This document shows, piece by piece, positions 10,501-20,973 of a stretch of DNA of 64,000 nucleotides (within the stretch, counting starts at the first letter, position 1; every line of letters starts with the position of its first letter). Origin of the DNA: Oppiella nova (Eukaryota > Arthropoda > Arachnida > Sarcoptiformes > Oppiidae). The notes under the pieces were generated by a model, which saw only the letters and a program-made list of their open reading frames with translations, was not told the origin of the DNA and did no database searches. The DNA lies in contig CAJPVJ010000023.1 of NCBI GenBank assembly GCA_905397405.1, positions 1 to 64,000 on the forward strand. The letters are read 5' to 3'. The position numbers and the translations under genes were made by a program.

Positions 10501-13049
10501 TCAAGAAGTGTCGCACTTATGTCTAACACAACTCCAGTCTTCAGACTCCAAAGTGTTGACCAATGAATACATTATCAACTCATTCGTCGATTGTCTGGAA
10601 TCTGATTCCAAAGAGCTTCGTTTGGAAGCACTAAATCTGATCGACACGTGTTTGGATTTCGTTCGCGTCAACCATTCGTATAATTTTGCGCATAAATTGT
10701 TGGGAATCGACAAAACCAGAGCTCTTCTCAAAGAAGCCGGAAATTTGGGCCAATCTTTCACTTGTTTTCATTCAATTTTATCGTTTTTTGATTCGACGGC
10801 TGATATCGAAGAGTATGTCGAAGAGAGAAGACTCGGAATGAAAATACTTTACAAACTTTGTGTCACTCACTATACATTTGAGACTGTATTGAGATTTTTG
10901 AGAACTAGTTATGACTTTATTATCCGATACTTGCATTCATGGGATCGGATGCGTTCCGAATCGGATTATAACCAAGAAATGCAAGAATTATTGCTCCAAG
11001 AAATGACATATTTTCTGCGAATTCTGGCCATTGATATAAAGATAACGTCAGAACAGAACCTGAAGACTCATTGCGCAACTTATGTCAACTTCTTGTTCAC
11101 TGAAACCAAAAGGGGACGCATTCTCGACCTCTTGAGTCCAATACTGTTCATTCACTCGCATCCAGTTTTGCCTAATTTAGAGTTTTTCGAACAAAAAGGA
11201 TTGTGGAAAGCCATCAATGAGTGCTCCACTGCTAGCAAATCGGTTGATCTCAAAGCACTTCACCAGCGACTGCTCAATGAAATCAGATTAATTGGTCCCC
11301 AACTGGGAGTCATTCAAACAAATCTCGTGAGAAATGAGTTGAAGACTATTTTGGCGTTTGGCGCCTCTTTGAATGAATCGCAACAGAAGTTAAACATTAA
11401 AACAAAATACTTTGACTCTTGGCGTGAATTACTTGAGATACTAATCATAACGCGATGTTTGGAATCGTGTGAAGAAGACTTGAGAATCAGATATTTAATG
11501 GAAATAATTGTTGAATTGATTAATAGAGCGTCTGATTCGTCGACATCTGTCACTCTATTGAGTCCCATCTCGTCGTCTGTGCTCATGATATCGTCGACAC
11601 TGTTTGTCAATAAATCTCAGGCCATGACCTCAAATGTGGTGACATGTCTGAAGTCCATACTATCAATACTGGACTCGTCTTCACCAGTCGTGTGGAGCGA
11701 TCAGAAGATAACTCGCGTTAATTTCTATGCATCCCTTCTCTATCTGTTTCGTTCCCTACCTTTCAATTTATTCAATGAATTCAAATATACAAACAGACTT
11801 TTGGAGCGTTTATCCAAAGATATGCTGTCCGGTCACGAAGTGGCAAAAGTGTTGTCCATTTCGCTCCTAAACAGAAGTGATCTCTCGGTTTGGTTGAGTG
11901 AGATCTCATCTAATGGTACTTTAAGACAACTTTTGGAGACATTAGTGTCTGATGACCGCGAAATTAGAGCTAATAATTTTGAATTCATTAAAACTTTTTA
12001 TGGTTTCGAAGCAAAAATGGTATAAAATTTGTTGATTAAAATGTTGACCACAATATTGAATTTGATTCTTATTTCAGATGCTTTTGTTGCAAATCTATTC
12101 GTCACCCAATTCCACGCATTCACCCATTAACAACTTGGATGTGATGTCAGCCCTCGAGTCTATTCAGAGCTTCGATATGTATCCCTATTTAGTCGGACAG
12201 AACACTGTCTGCCATAAAGTGTTTGTCGACATTCTTCGGCTCATCCTAACGATGTCCACCACTAATAACCAACAGATCATTAATGAGGTAAACACACACT
12301 CACTGACCAAATGATGACTGATTATAATAAATGATTGTTATTTAATGCCAACAGTTGTCTGAGTTTATCAACTGTCGCACCACTCTATCAGATATCCTCC
12401 GAATGGCGCCCAACATGAAGAACGGCACCGAAGGAAAAGAAGTGTTGGTATTGATAACAAAAGTGATTTGTCGTCTCATATCGCATATCAACAAATCAAC
12501 ACAAATCAGTTTCATTGGACTTCTCTCCCATTATTGCAATGATTTGTCCACTTCTGAAGACTTGGAGATTGTGTTCAATATTCTGTTCGGTTGTATTCAA
12601 TTCAGCCGAACAAATGGTAAACTAAAGCAAAATATATTGAATTATTTGCAAATTTACTAAAATGTATTCCAATGACAGCACTGTTGCCACTGTTTGAGCC
12701 GAGTCTGTCCAACCGGGACTCCAAACTCATAACACATCAACCGTTGGGTCTTTTGGTCACAATTATCAACAACTGTTGCGCCAAATCTAATGAGAGTCTG
12801 AATGTGTTGCCAATCGTGGAATCGGCTCTTTATCTTCTGTGGCATCACTTGAATCTATTCTTCTCTGTACTCAATATCGCAGACGAAAGACAACAAGAAG
12901 TTGAGAACATGAAGAGTGAATCGGAATACATATTAAGTGATGTATTCTTCTCGAAAATACAAGTCATGTCCCAAAAGAATACATTTGTGGACGCATTGGT
13001 TCGTCGCATCAAACGGATAATACTTCTCAAGAAGAATATATCCATTTAA
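7554..13049 (+). CDS. NUP205: Nuclear pore complex protein Nup205
   Basis: This is a large alpha-solenoid scaffold nucleoporin of the inner ring, partner of Nup93 and paralogous to Nup188. Seven exons (7554-7581, 7656-7804, 7867-9483, 9551-12019, 12078-12287, 12355-12616, 12679-13049) join in frame to about 1,701 residues; the human protein has 2,012. The N-terminus (KTDFISLLKNP, then LSALELIIAGENQ and FAGLTRGPIAVLLYLDG) matches the human N-terminal solenoid closely. Further matches are EEFYIRRIHDLITDFIVLMPIK and the helical repeats that follow. The tiny first exon is supported by its frame and by GT-AG junctions at both flanks; its ATG is the nearest in frame. The protein is about 300 residues shorter than in vertebrates. 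This is either a genuinely shorter C-terminal tail or further 3' exons I did not recognise; the frame closes cleanly at 13049 and a poly(A) signal follows at 13150. Confidence 0.9.
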
Positions 13050-13149
13050 ACGACAATTTAATCACAAATTATTATTTTGTAATCATTTTAATGCCAATAA
13101 TTATTTCCGTATAGATTTTTATCTCAAAAAAGTTGTCTTTCTATTAATT

Positions 13150-13155
13150 AATAAA
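13150..13155 (+). promoter_or_regulatory. Candidate poly(A) signal of Nup205
   Basis: A canonical AATAAA lies about 100 nt after the Nup205 stop and before the next gene. This position supports the Nup205 C-terminus being complete as modelled. Confidence 0.5.
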
Positions 13156-13568
13156 ATAAGGATTAATTAAAACAAAATTCTGTGCTTTTTATTCAAAACT
13201 TAAGAATTGTAAGAATTAGTGATTTTTACACAAAAAAGTTTAAAGTCATTAAAAAAAGTTTGAATTTCTCTGATTTGTGAATACGGAGGGGAAAAGTATG
13301 CGAGACTGTGCTGTGCTCTACAATGCAATGCATACAGCAGACTGTGTTGTGCATGAAATCCCTGGCCTGTCATGAGAGCCCTGTCCTCCCAGTTCTCCCC
13401 TATAATACAGAGTTTGGGAATAATCCGAACGCCATTTGAGTCTTGTTTGAGACGTTTTTAACCCAAATCTCAGGGCGTTTTGCTTTTGACCCGAATTTAT
13501 GAACTTTTTAACGAAAAAACTTTTGAATTTGTTTTAAAATTTGTTTAAATAATTGGTGTTTGGATTGA

Positions 13569-16500
13569 ATGGAGGAGACTGTGACCGCAGACCCGGATGA
13601 CAACCAGGAGATGGTGGCCATCAATGAGGCGGACATGGATTCCGGTGACAACGACAAGGAGGAAGAGGGCTCTAAAATGAAGTTAAAGAGCTCCTACCGA
13701 CAGAAGTATAAGAGGGCCTGGGAGTTGGACCAGGAGCTCAGGGGTATGTCACTCGCCATACATGTGTCACACAAACCAATTGTACGGCAAATAGAGATTG
13801 CATTTCAAATGAATGCATTTAATAGCGAAAAGTGGTTTCAAATTGGTTTCAATCACACTCTCTGTCAATGCAATAGGTTTTGGGATTTTTTGCACTAAAT
13901 ATGGGATTCCGTCCCACAGTTCACACAAATCATTGGTTTTTAGGGTTCACTCAAGAAATCGCATATTTTGAAGAATTTTGTATCAAGTACATTCTGATTG
14001 GAAAACTTTACTTAAATTAGATATTTAAACTACTAGTGTTCAAATGTAAAGGCTCTGTATTTTTAATAGGATTTCATTTATTTATAGATGAGTTATAGAG
14101 ATAAATAGCAAAAATGCTAAAATTCAAGACTGTGTTCAAGAGTTTCATTACAGTGACAACACATATGACTGAAATTCCTATTAAATTTGACGCAAAATTT
14201 GTAATAAGAGGTTAACATTTTATATCAAATCTAAATTAAATGAGAAAAACGATAAGATTTGTAAGGCTTTGCAGTTGTAATTAAAGCACAACTATTTATA
14301 ACACGTTTTACTTATTGCATAACTCATTGGCATTGCATTTGATTTGTAGTGCTATTATATTTTACAAATGAGGGTTTTGTTTGAATTGATTCATTCATTG
14401 AATTGTATGTTTGTCTGACCGTCTGTGCCATAGACTGGTTGTCCCCATTCACGGGTGACCCGTACTCAGCCTTTTGCAGGACCTGTCACTCCAAACTTCA
14501 CGCCCATAAGAAGGGACTGTTAGCTCACGCAAAGTCATCCAAACATAAGAAACACTCATTAAATCCGGAGGTAATTAACACTCAATTTCCTATCGATGTA
14601 TAGTTTTACGATTAATTCAATTTTATTACATTAATACTATTTGATTTGAGTTTGACTTTTTTTGCAAATACAGTATAATATTTGTTATTATTTTCACATA
14701 TTGTATGACCACTACATTTAACTGTAAACATTTGCACTATTAGACATACCGTAGTTTTAGTTTTACCGTAGTACATACCATACTGTAGTTTTAAAATTAA
14801 AGTACTGGATTGTAAGCAAGTGTTTGACATTAAATATATTATTAATATCTTATATTTAGGAACCGTTGAGTACAGACCCCGGAGAAGCGGTCGTCCAGTT
14901 CAAGAAAATTAAGAAAACTGTATGTCTTGACTGTTAATGATCTGTTAATTTAGAGACCATAAGCTAACTCTTGTGTCCATATATTATCAGCACTTTAATG
15001 ATCAATGGCTCGAAGACACAGTGTTCTCGCAGTGGTTGCGAAAGATTCCCAATAACTCGACGAAAGCTCTTTGCGTTGCCTGTCGTTCAGTGATAACTGC
15101 CGGTCGGAGTGAACTCATAAAACACAGTCAGGCGGCCAAACATAAGAAGGCTATACTGGACGGCATTCCCGAAGACGTATGCCATTGCTGTCCATCCGTT
15201 TTGTCACTAAATAATACTCTAATTGTTTTGATGCAAAGCTCGGAGAGTTTGACTTCGATTGGTTGGACCCGTCATATGTGCCGCCGTCCGGAGCCGCGAG
15301 CATAACACTCACCACAACCCCAGCCCTCACTTATAGCTCTAATATAACTGTTCAACAAATGAATTCAACGAATCAGATGATGGAAACAAATGGCATGAAT
15401 TTGACTGATATTGTGAACCACTTGCAAGAGTCAGTTCCCATTCATTTGGCTGAGAAGTGGGATAACGTGGGACTTCTCACACAACCGACACAACCCATTA
15501 AAGTGCATAACATTCTTCTGACGATAGACTTGACTGAGAAAGTGGTTGAGGAGGCGCTCAAGAAGCGCGTCAATCTCATCATCGCATACCATCCGCCCAT
15601 TTTCAAGCCATTGAAGTCATTGGTTCCCAACCACTGGAAGGAACGCATAATATTGACGTGTATTGAGAATAAAATAGCCATTTATTCTCCGCACACAGCG
15701 CTGGACGCCATCAAAGGCGGAATCAATGACTGGCTGTTGACGGCATTCGGGTCCTCCCAGTCAGCGCCCATTCAACAGAGTTATTCAGACCTGACCGGAA
15801 GCGGACACTTCTCCAACTGCTTGGATGTTCTCGTCTCAGAAGGCGAAGACGTCACCCAAGCGTTGAGTGGTTTAGAAAATGTCATTTTGACGGTCAAGAG
15901 GTATAGATCTCCAATTGATTCTCATACTTCTGGTATGAATTGTATTATGTCTTAAAGTAACGAATACGGCGGATGTGATGTCAGAGTGTGTTGCGATGAC
16001 AAGACTTTGCCAAAAGTGGTGGATATTCTGTCGCAACACCCCGTGGCTCAGCTCTGCAGCCGAATCACTAAACTTCAATCCGTGAGACTAACTTCAATTC
16101 AATACATAATGAATGCCTTTTGAACATTGATATCATTAATAGCCTCCACTCCCCGGTCAAGGAATGGGTCGATTAGCACGACTCGACCAATCATTACCAC
16201 TCTATGAGGTGGTCCATCGGATGAAACAACACTTGGATCAGACTCATGTCAGACTTGCAATGTCTAGCAAACACACCAGAGGTATGGTGTCATAAATGAT
16301 ATAGAATTGAATTGAAAATTAAATGCAATTGTTGTGCGATTAGATACAAAAGTGACGACAATAGGTGTATGTGCGGGCTCGGGTGGCAGTGTCCTCCGCA
16401 ACTGCAAGGCTGACGTCTGGATCACTGGAGAGATGTCTCATCACGAGGTGTTGGATGCCATCCACGGCGGCTCTTCGGTCATACTCTGCGAACACACCAA

Positions 16501-16615
16501 TACTGAGAGAGGATTTTTGAAGCCGTGGTCGGATCAGCTCAAAGAATCTCTGGGTCCACACAACGTCAATATTATGATCTCCGATGTGGACAAGGATCCG
16601 CTTAGAGTTGTCTGA
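13569..16615 (+). CDS. Two-zinc-finger / NIF3L1-like fusion protein
   Basis: Eight exons (13569-13743, 14434-14570, 14860-14919, 14991-15176, 15239-15900, 15958-16081, 16143-16281, 16344-16615) join in one frame to about 584 residues. Residues 1-58 are acidic, then basic. Two fingers follow: C73-C76-H90-H96 and C152-C155-H169-H175. Both have exactly the spacing C-x2-C-x13-H-x5-H, and both are introduced by a Trp-Leu motif, resembling BED/U1-like fingers. After a Thr/Ser/Asn-rich linker, residues from about 239 to the end form a full NIF3 (NGG1-interacting factor 3, DUF34) domain. Its conserved blocks are EKWDNVGLL, IIAYHPPIFKP, IYSPHTALDA, GMGRL, CAGSGGSVL, TGEMSHHE and ILCEHTNTERG; these hold the His, Glu and Asp metal ligands of the family. 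Human NIF3L1 has only the second half. The molecular activity of NIF3 proteins is not settled. The alternative is two genes, with NIF3 translated from an internal Met (15359 or 15395) and the finger protein ending at 15305 when the 15177-15238 intron is retained. Confidence 0.8.
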
Positions 16616-17165
16616 TATGAATGCATGGATGCTATTAATAATTTAAACTAATGTGTTTTTTTTGGAAGTTTTATATACTTTTTAGATAAATGACTAAAAT
16701 ATAAATTGTTATATAATTTAAAAGTTATAAACATATGATATATTGAATGCAATTGTGATTTAAGTTTGAATTAAAACTAAAGAGTATATGACTGCATGAC
16801 TGCCTGTATGTATTGTTTGTATAATTGACTGTTGTATTGGTTTCATAAATCCATTATAACTGTTAATAAATACTATGATATAATTAAGCATTAGTTGGCG
16901 ATCACTGAATGTCACAGAATTAGTAATTGAATGACAATTGAAAGTATAGTTTGTTTGAAGTGTAGTGTCATTCAAAATATGCGCCAAAAGTATGAGAAAC
17001 GCAATGATTGGTGGCGTAAGTGATGGACTCAAAGATGGCCAACACTTACAGACAGATGCGATGATCACTGACTGCACCACTCATTCACCACTACTATCAC
17101 TACTATCTCTGTCCTGAGTACTCATTATCTGTGATACTGTGGCACATCTCAAGACCAGTCAACAC
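16616..17165. other. Spacer after the NIF3L1-like gene
   Basis: This is AT-rich DNA with a candidate AATAAA at 16865-16870, about 250 nt beyond the NIF3L1-like stop. No coding family is recognised. The end of the stretch should hold the upstream promoter of the PI3K regulatory gene, if the distal first exon is real. Confidence 0.4.
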
Positions 17166-17219
17166 ATGCCCACCAATCCATTGGATGCCATTCATGACGT
17201 GAATATGTTTGATAATAAG
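17166..17219 (+). CDS. Candidate distal first coding exon of the PI3K regulatory subunit
   Basis: An ATG opens an 18-codon frame (MPTNPLDAIHDVNMFDNK) that ends at a good donor, AAG|GTGAGA, in phase 0. It would splice in frame to the SH2-encoding exon at 19741 across a 2.5-kb intron. Support is limited to the frame and the donor. The proximal exon at 19553 is an alternative, or the two may be alternative promoters. Confidence 0.35.
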
Positions 17220-19552
17220 GTGAGACCTCATGAGTGATGTATGACTTCACACGTACACACATTGATGGCGTCAATGAATGGACACTCATTGCCATGAAAT
17301 GGACACCAATTGTCTCATTGTTTTGATAGCAATCATGCATTCATTGTCCATATATTGAGTGAATGTGTGTTTTGTATGCAATCATTGAATGCATTAATGG
17401 AGTAATGGTTGCAGTAATTGGTGTCAAATTGAATGCAAACTAACAGTAATTGTTGTATTAGTTTAGGTGTTCAGGGTTTGTGTGCTTTTCATTTGCTTTC
17501 ATTTGTCAATCTCTTTATTTGCTAAATATTGACACAATTATCATATTATTACGATATATAAGCTATTAATTAGTGATTTTTATCATGAAATGCGGGCTTT
17601 TTTTGTGTAATACATATGATGTGTGTTTGAAATGAATGCACAAAATGAGTGTTTATATGACAGTCAACTCATTATCCCTTTAATTGTCCAATAATTTGAT
17701 TGATATTAGAAGTGATTTAATGGATAAAACAGCTATTTATATATATCTAATGACAGATTATTATAATGCCATTAAACATGTTTCAAATATGAAATGCCAA
17801 CTAATAAGTAATTGTAGTTATAGTTGAAATATACTAGTACCTGTATTAATATCAATGCATAATTATGGTTTATTGTGTAATGGTGTATCTAATCTAATCA
17901 GGGTATCCGTTAATTAAAATCATTTAGTTCTCGCTATAGTTATAATCAATTGTCTCATAATTAGAGGTCAAAGTACTCGACATTCAATTGGATTTTGTTT
18001 AATGAGTTTCACTCAGACCTTCAGTTGTGTTCAGAAATATGGTATCGTTTTTAGTAATGATTTCAATTAATTAATTGTATTTTAAACGAAAATTTTGGTA
18101 AATGTTTTGATTTTTTTCTATAATTTATATAAATTATATCATTTTTGTCTCATTTAATAATTTAAGATTTTTGTTTGTCTTTTGTTTGATTAAACTTTTT
18201 ATTCAGTGAAAAGTTTAAACAAGTATTTTTGGTTCAAAAACTTTATCTTAATTTAAATCCGCGAAACTTGTGATCAGTTTTTTTTAAAGATTTCAAGAAT
18301 TTGTGATTAATTTCTATATCAAATGAAAAGTTTTTTTACTGTAAATCAAACTATTTAACAGATTATGGTTTCATTTAGTATATGCCATGACAGGAGAGTT
18401 TGACTTAATTTTCAAGTTTTCAAATGACTTTGAACTGAAAAAATCGTTTTATTTGATTAATAGCTAATAATATTAATATGAGATATAATTTAATGTCGAG
18501 GATCTGTATGCGTGAGGGTTAGGGTGGGTATGAGGGGTACGGTATGTCTTGGTTTCAAACACAGTAGAGAACTCTTTATGAAGCCGTCTGTGTTTGAAAT
18601 ATGGTTTTATATGCCTCCCAGCCCACCACCATTTCATTTGCTCACCCCTTACAGTATGTGTCAATGAATGAATTGAAGTGAGAGCCCGAATGCAAAGCAA
18701 ATGACTTCAAATTAAACCCATAAATGTTTAGTCGAAATGAATTTTGAGGATTTATTTTTGGTTTCTTTATAATTAATGCTTTAATGAAACTAAAAGTGTC
18801 TGTGGATTGAAATGTTCGCTAAGCTTTGACTTCTTTACTAATAATCTTTTAATGATATTTAAAATACATTTATTATACTTTACTTTTATTATTGATTGAA
18901 TATCAGAGAATTATTTGAAAACTAGTTATTATTATCAAAAAAGCATTTAAATTTAATAATATGTGAAATTTGTGTGCAATTATTGACTGAAAATGGTTAA
19001 CAAGAATTGGTATTTTGTTATGATTTAGTTAACAGTGTATTGATATATGATATGATAGACATAGAGTGTATGTATTGATATAATATTGAGTTAATGTCTA
19101 TTCTCTAGATCTCGATTCATATCCTCTAATGAGAGACTGTATGAGAAGATAAGCAAAACTGTAGAGTCCTTCAGCCCCTCATCGAAGTTGTGTTTAGCAA
19201 ATGAATGGCAATTATAGCTCCTCATAGTGTTATCGTTTGAATGCACTCACGGTTCTGAGTAACTCAAAGGGATGTCTGATCCCAACTGATACCGCATTCA
19301 TCGCTTACAGGAAACCCAATTCGTAGGCCCTTTAAAAGGTGAACACCATTTCCACTCACTTTCATTTGCAAACTATTTAGTCTTCTCTCCACTCAAACTG
19401 TCTTTTTGTTCTCAAAAACAAACAAAAATATTTTCCTTTCAAACGCTTAATGCTTTTGAGATGAAAACAAATGCAAAGTCTAATGCTTTGGATAGAGTTA
19501 ATGAGAGTCCAGTCGAAGACAAGTCCATCATTGGGACGCACGCCTGTATTTG
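17220..19552. other. Long intron or upstream region of the PI3K gene
   Basis: These 2.3 kb are AT-rich. They carry a guanine-quadruplex motif at 18516-18537, listed separately. Short open frames here have no family resemblance. Confidence 0.4.
18516..18537 (+). other. Canonical G-quadruplex motif
   Basis: Four guanine runs (18516-18518, 18522-18524, 18526-18528, 18534-18537) are separated by loops of 3, 1 and 5 bases. They contain GGGTTAGGGTGGG and stand alone in a very AT-rich stretch. The motif satisfies the usual G3+N1-7 rule. It lies about 1 kb upstream of the proximal PI3K exon, on the coding strand. Confidence 0.7.
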
Positions 19553-20883
19553 ATGGCGAGCTGCCCAGTGAAGGGCTGTTCTTCCACTGACAGCACCGGC
19601 ATTACTCTAACACTACCACCCGTTCAATGGACCACTAATGTAAGGCTTGCTTTTAGTCTCCATTCCTAACCCAAACAGTTGACACTCTTTTTTCCTCTCA
19701 ATTCTAACCCTTATTTCGTCCCAAATGTTGTGTTTTTCAGATAATGTCGATGAATGAGAGCAATATCGAGGACTGCGAGTGGTATTGGGGGGACATATCC
19801 AGAGATGAGGCGCACGAGAAGCTTAGAGACACTAAAGACGGCACATTCCTCGTGAGGGACGCCTCCAACAAGGGTTCCGGTGAATACACACTGACTCTGC
19901 GAAAGGACAGTACAAACAAATTGATAAAAATATGTCATCAAAACCAAATGTATGGCTTCTCAGAGCCGCTAAGATTCACTTCAGTCGTCGAACTCATCAA
20001 TTACTATCGAAAGGAATCTCTTTCCCAATACAACCACACACTAGACGTGAAACTCTTGTACCCGATCTCGAGGTTCAATCAAACAGAATGCGAAGACTTC
20101 GAGACAAACGACATCTCGAAAGTGAGCTCAAAGTTGAATGAAATCAACAAAGAGTTCACCAAAAAGACAGAATTATACGATCAGTTCAACGATGACTACA
20201 ACCGATCGGCGCAAGAGATTCAGATGCAGATGAAGGCATTGGAGTCATACTCGGAGTTAATAAAGATATTTAAGGAACAACTGCTCTCGAACTCCAACTA
20301 TCAAAACGAATCGCTCGCTCATGAGATCAGTTCAATGCAAGATCACTACCAGAAGACACTCTTCAAAATGAATGCTTTGATGGAAAAGAGATCCAATTTG
20401 GAGAAGGAGTTGAAGAATTCGACGGCTCGTCACCGACTCGTAGACCAAGAAATGAATTTTATTAAACCAGAACTTCAGAAGTTAGGCAAACAGAGGGCTA
20501 TATTCCAGAGGTTATTAGAGGCGAATAGTGGCGGATCCCTTCCCCACCACAACGACTCGGCCTGGTTTATAAGGGACTGCAAGCGGGACGACGCCGAGAA
20601 CCTACTGAAGAGCCGACCCGACGGCACGTTCCTCATCAGGAATAGTCGACAGGAGGGACAGTACGCCTTGTCTATCATGAACGACGGCAAAGTGTGTCAC
20701 TGTCTTATCCACAAAACGGAGCGCGGCTTCGGCTTTGCCGAGCCATTCAATATATACCCGTCACTCGTGAGTCTAGTTCTTCATTACGCCCAGACATCAC
20801 TCGAAGAGCACAACGACTTACTCCACACGACACTCGCTTATCCTGTTTTCGCCAATTCTGTAAATAATGGAAAGGCGTCTTGA
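19553..20883 (+). CDS. Phosphoinositide 3-kinase regulatory subunit (p60/p55 type)
   Basis: This is the adaptor that binds class IA PI3K catalytic subunits and brings them to phosphotyrosine sites, for example downstream of the insulin receptor. The main exon (19741-20883) encodes an N-terminal SH2 domain ([11 protein letters not shown], phosphate-binding Arg in GTFLVRD). A helical inter-SH2 coiled coil of about 190 residues follows, then a C-terminal SH2 domain ([18 protein letters not shown]). There is no SH3 or RhoGAP region, as in Drosophila Pi3K21B and vertebrate p55/p50. For the start I prefer a proximal exon, 19553-19639 (29 codons, with LPPVQWTTN), which ends at GT-AAGG and joins in frame to the acceptor TTTTTCAG at 19740. 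The distal exon at 17166 or the internal Met at 19744 are alternatives. The domain identity is certain; the exact N-terminus is not. Confidence 0.9.
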
Positions 20884-20967
20884 ATGTCTTTCCCAATCGA
20901 TAGTAGTTTTTTGTTATTTGCGATCAAATTTTGATTTTATTTAAATTGTTTTCATTTTTGTCTGTGA

Positions 20968-20973
20968 AATAAA
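20968..20973 (+). promoter_or_regulatory. Candidate poly(A) signal of the PI3K regulatory gene
   Basis: A canonical AATAAA sits 85 nt after the stop at 20883 in an AT-rich 3' region. Confidence 0.5.

Noticed and set aside
18473-18700. 75-codon minus-strand frame rich in His and Thr
   Set aside because: It covers the G-rich motif and simple sequence, with no family similarity.
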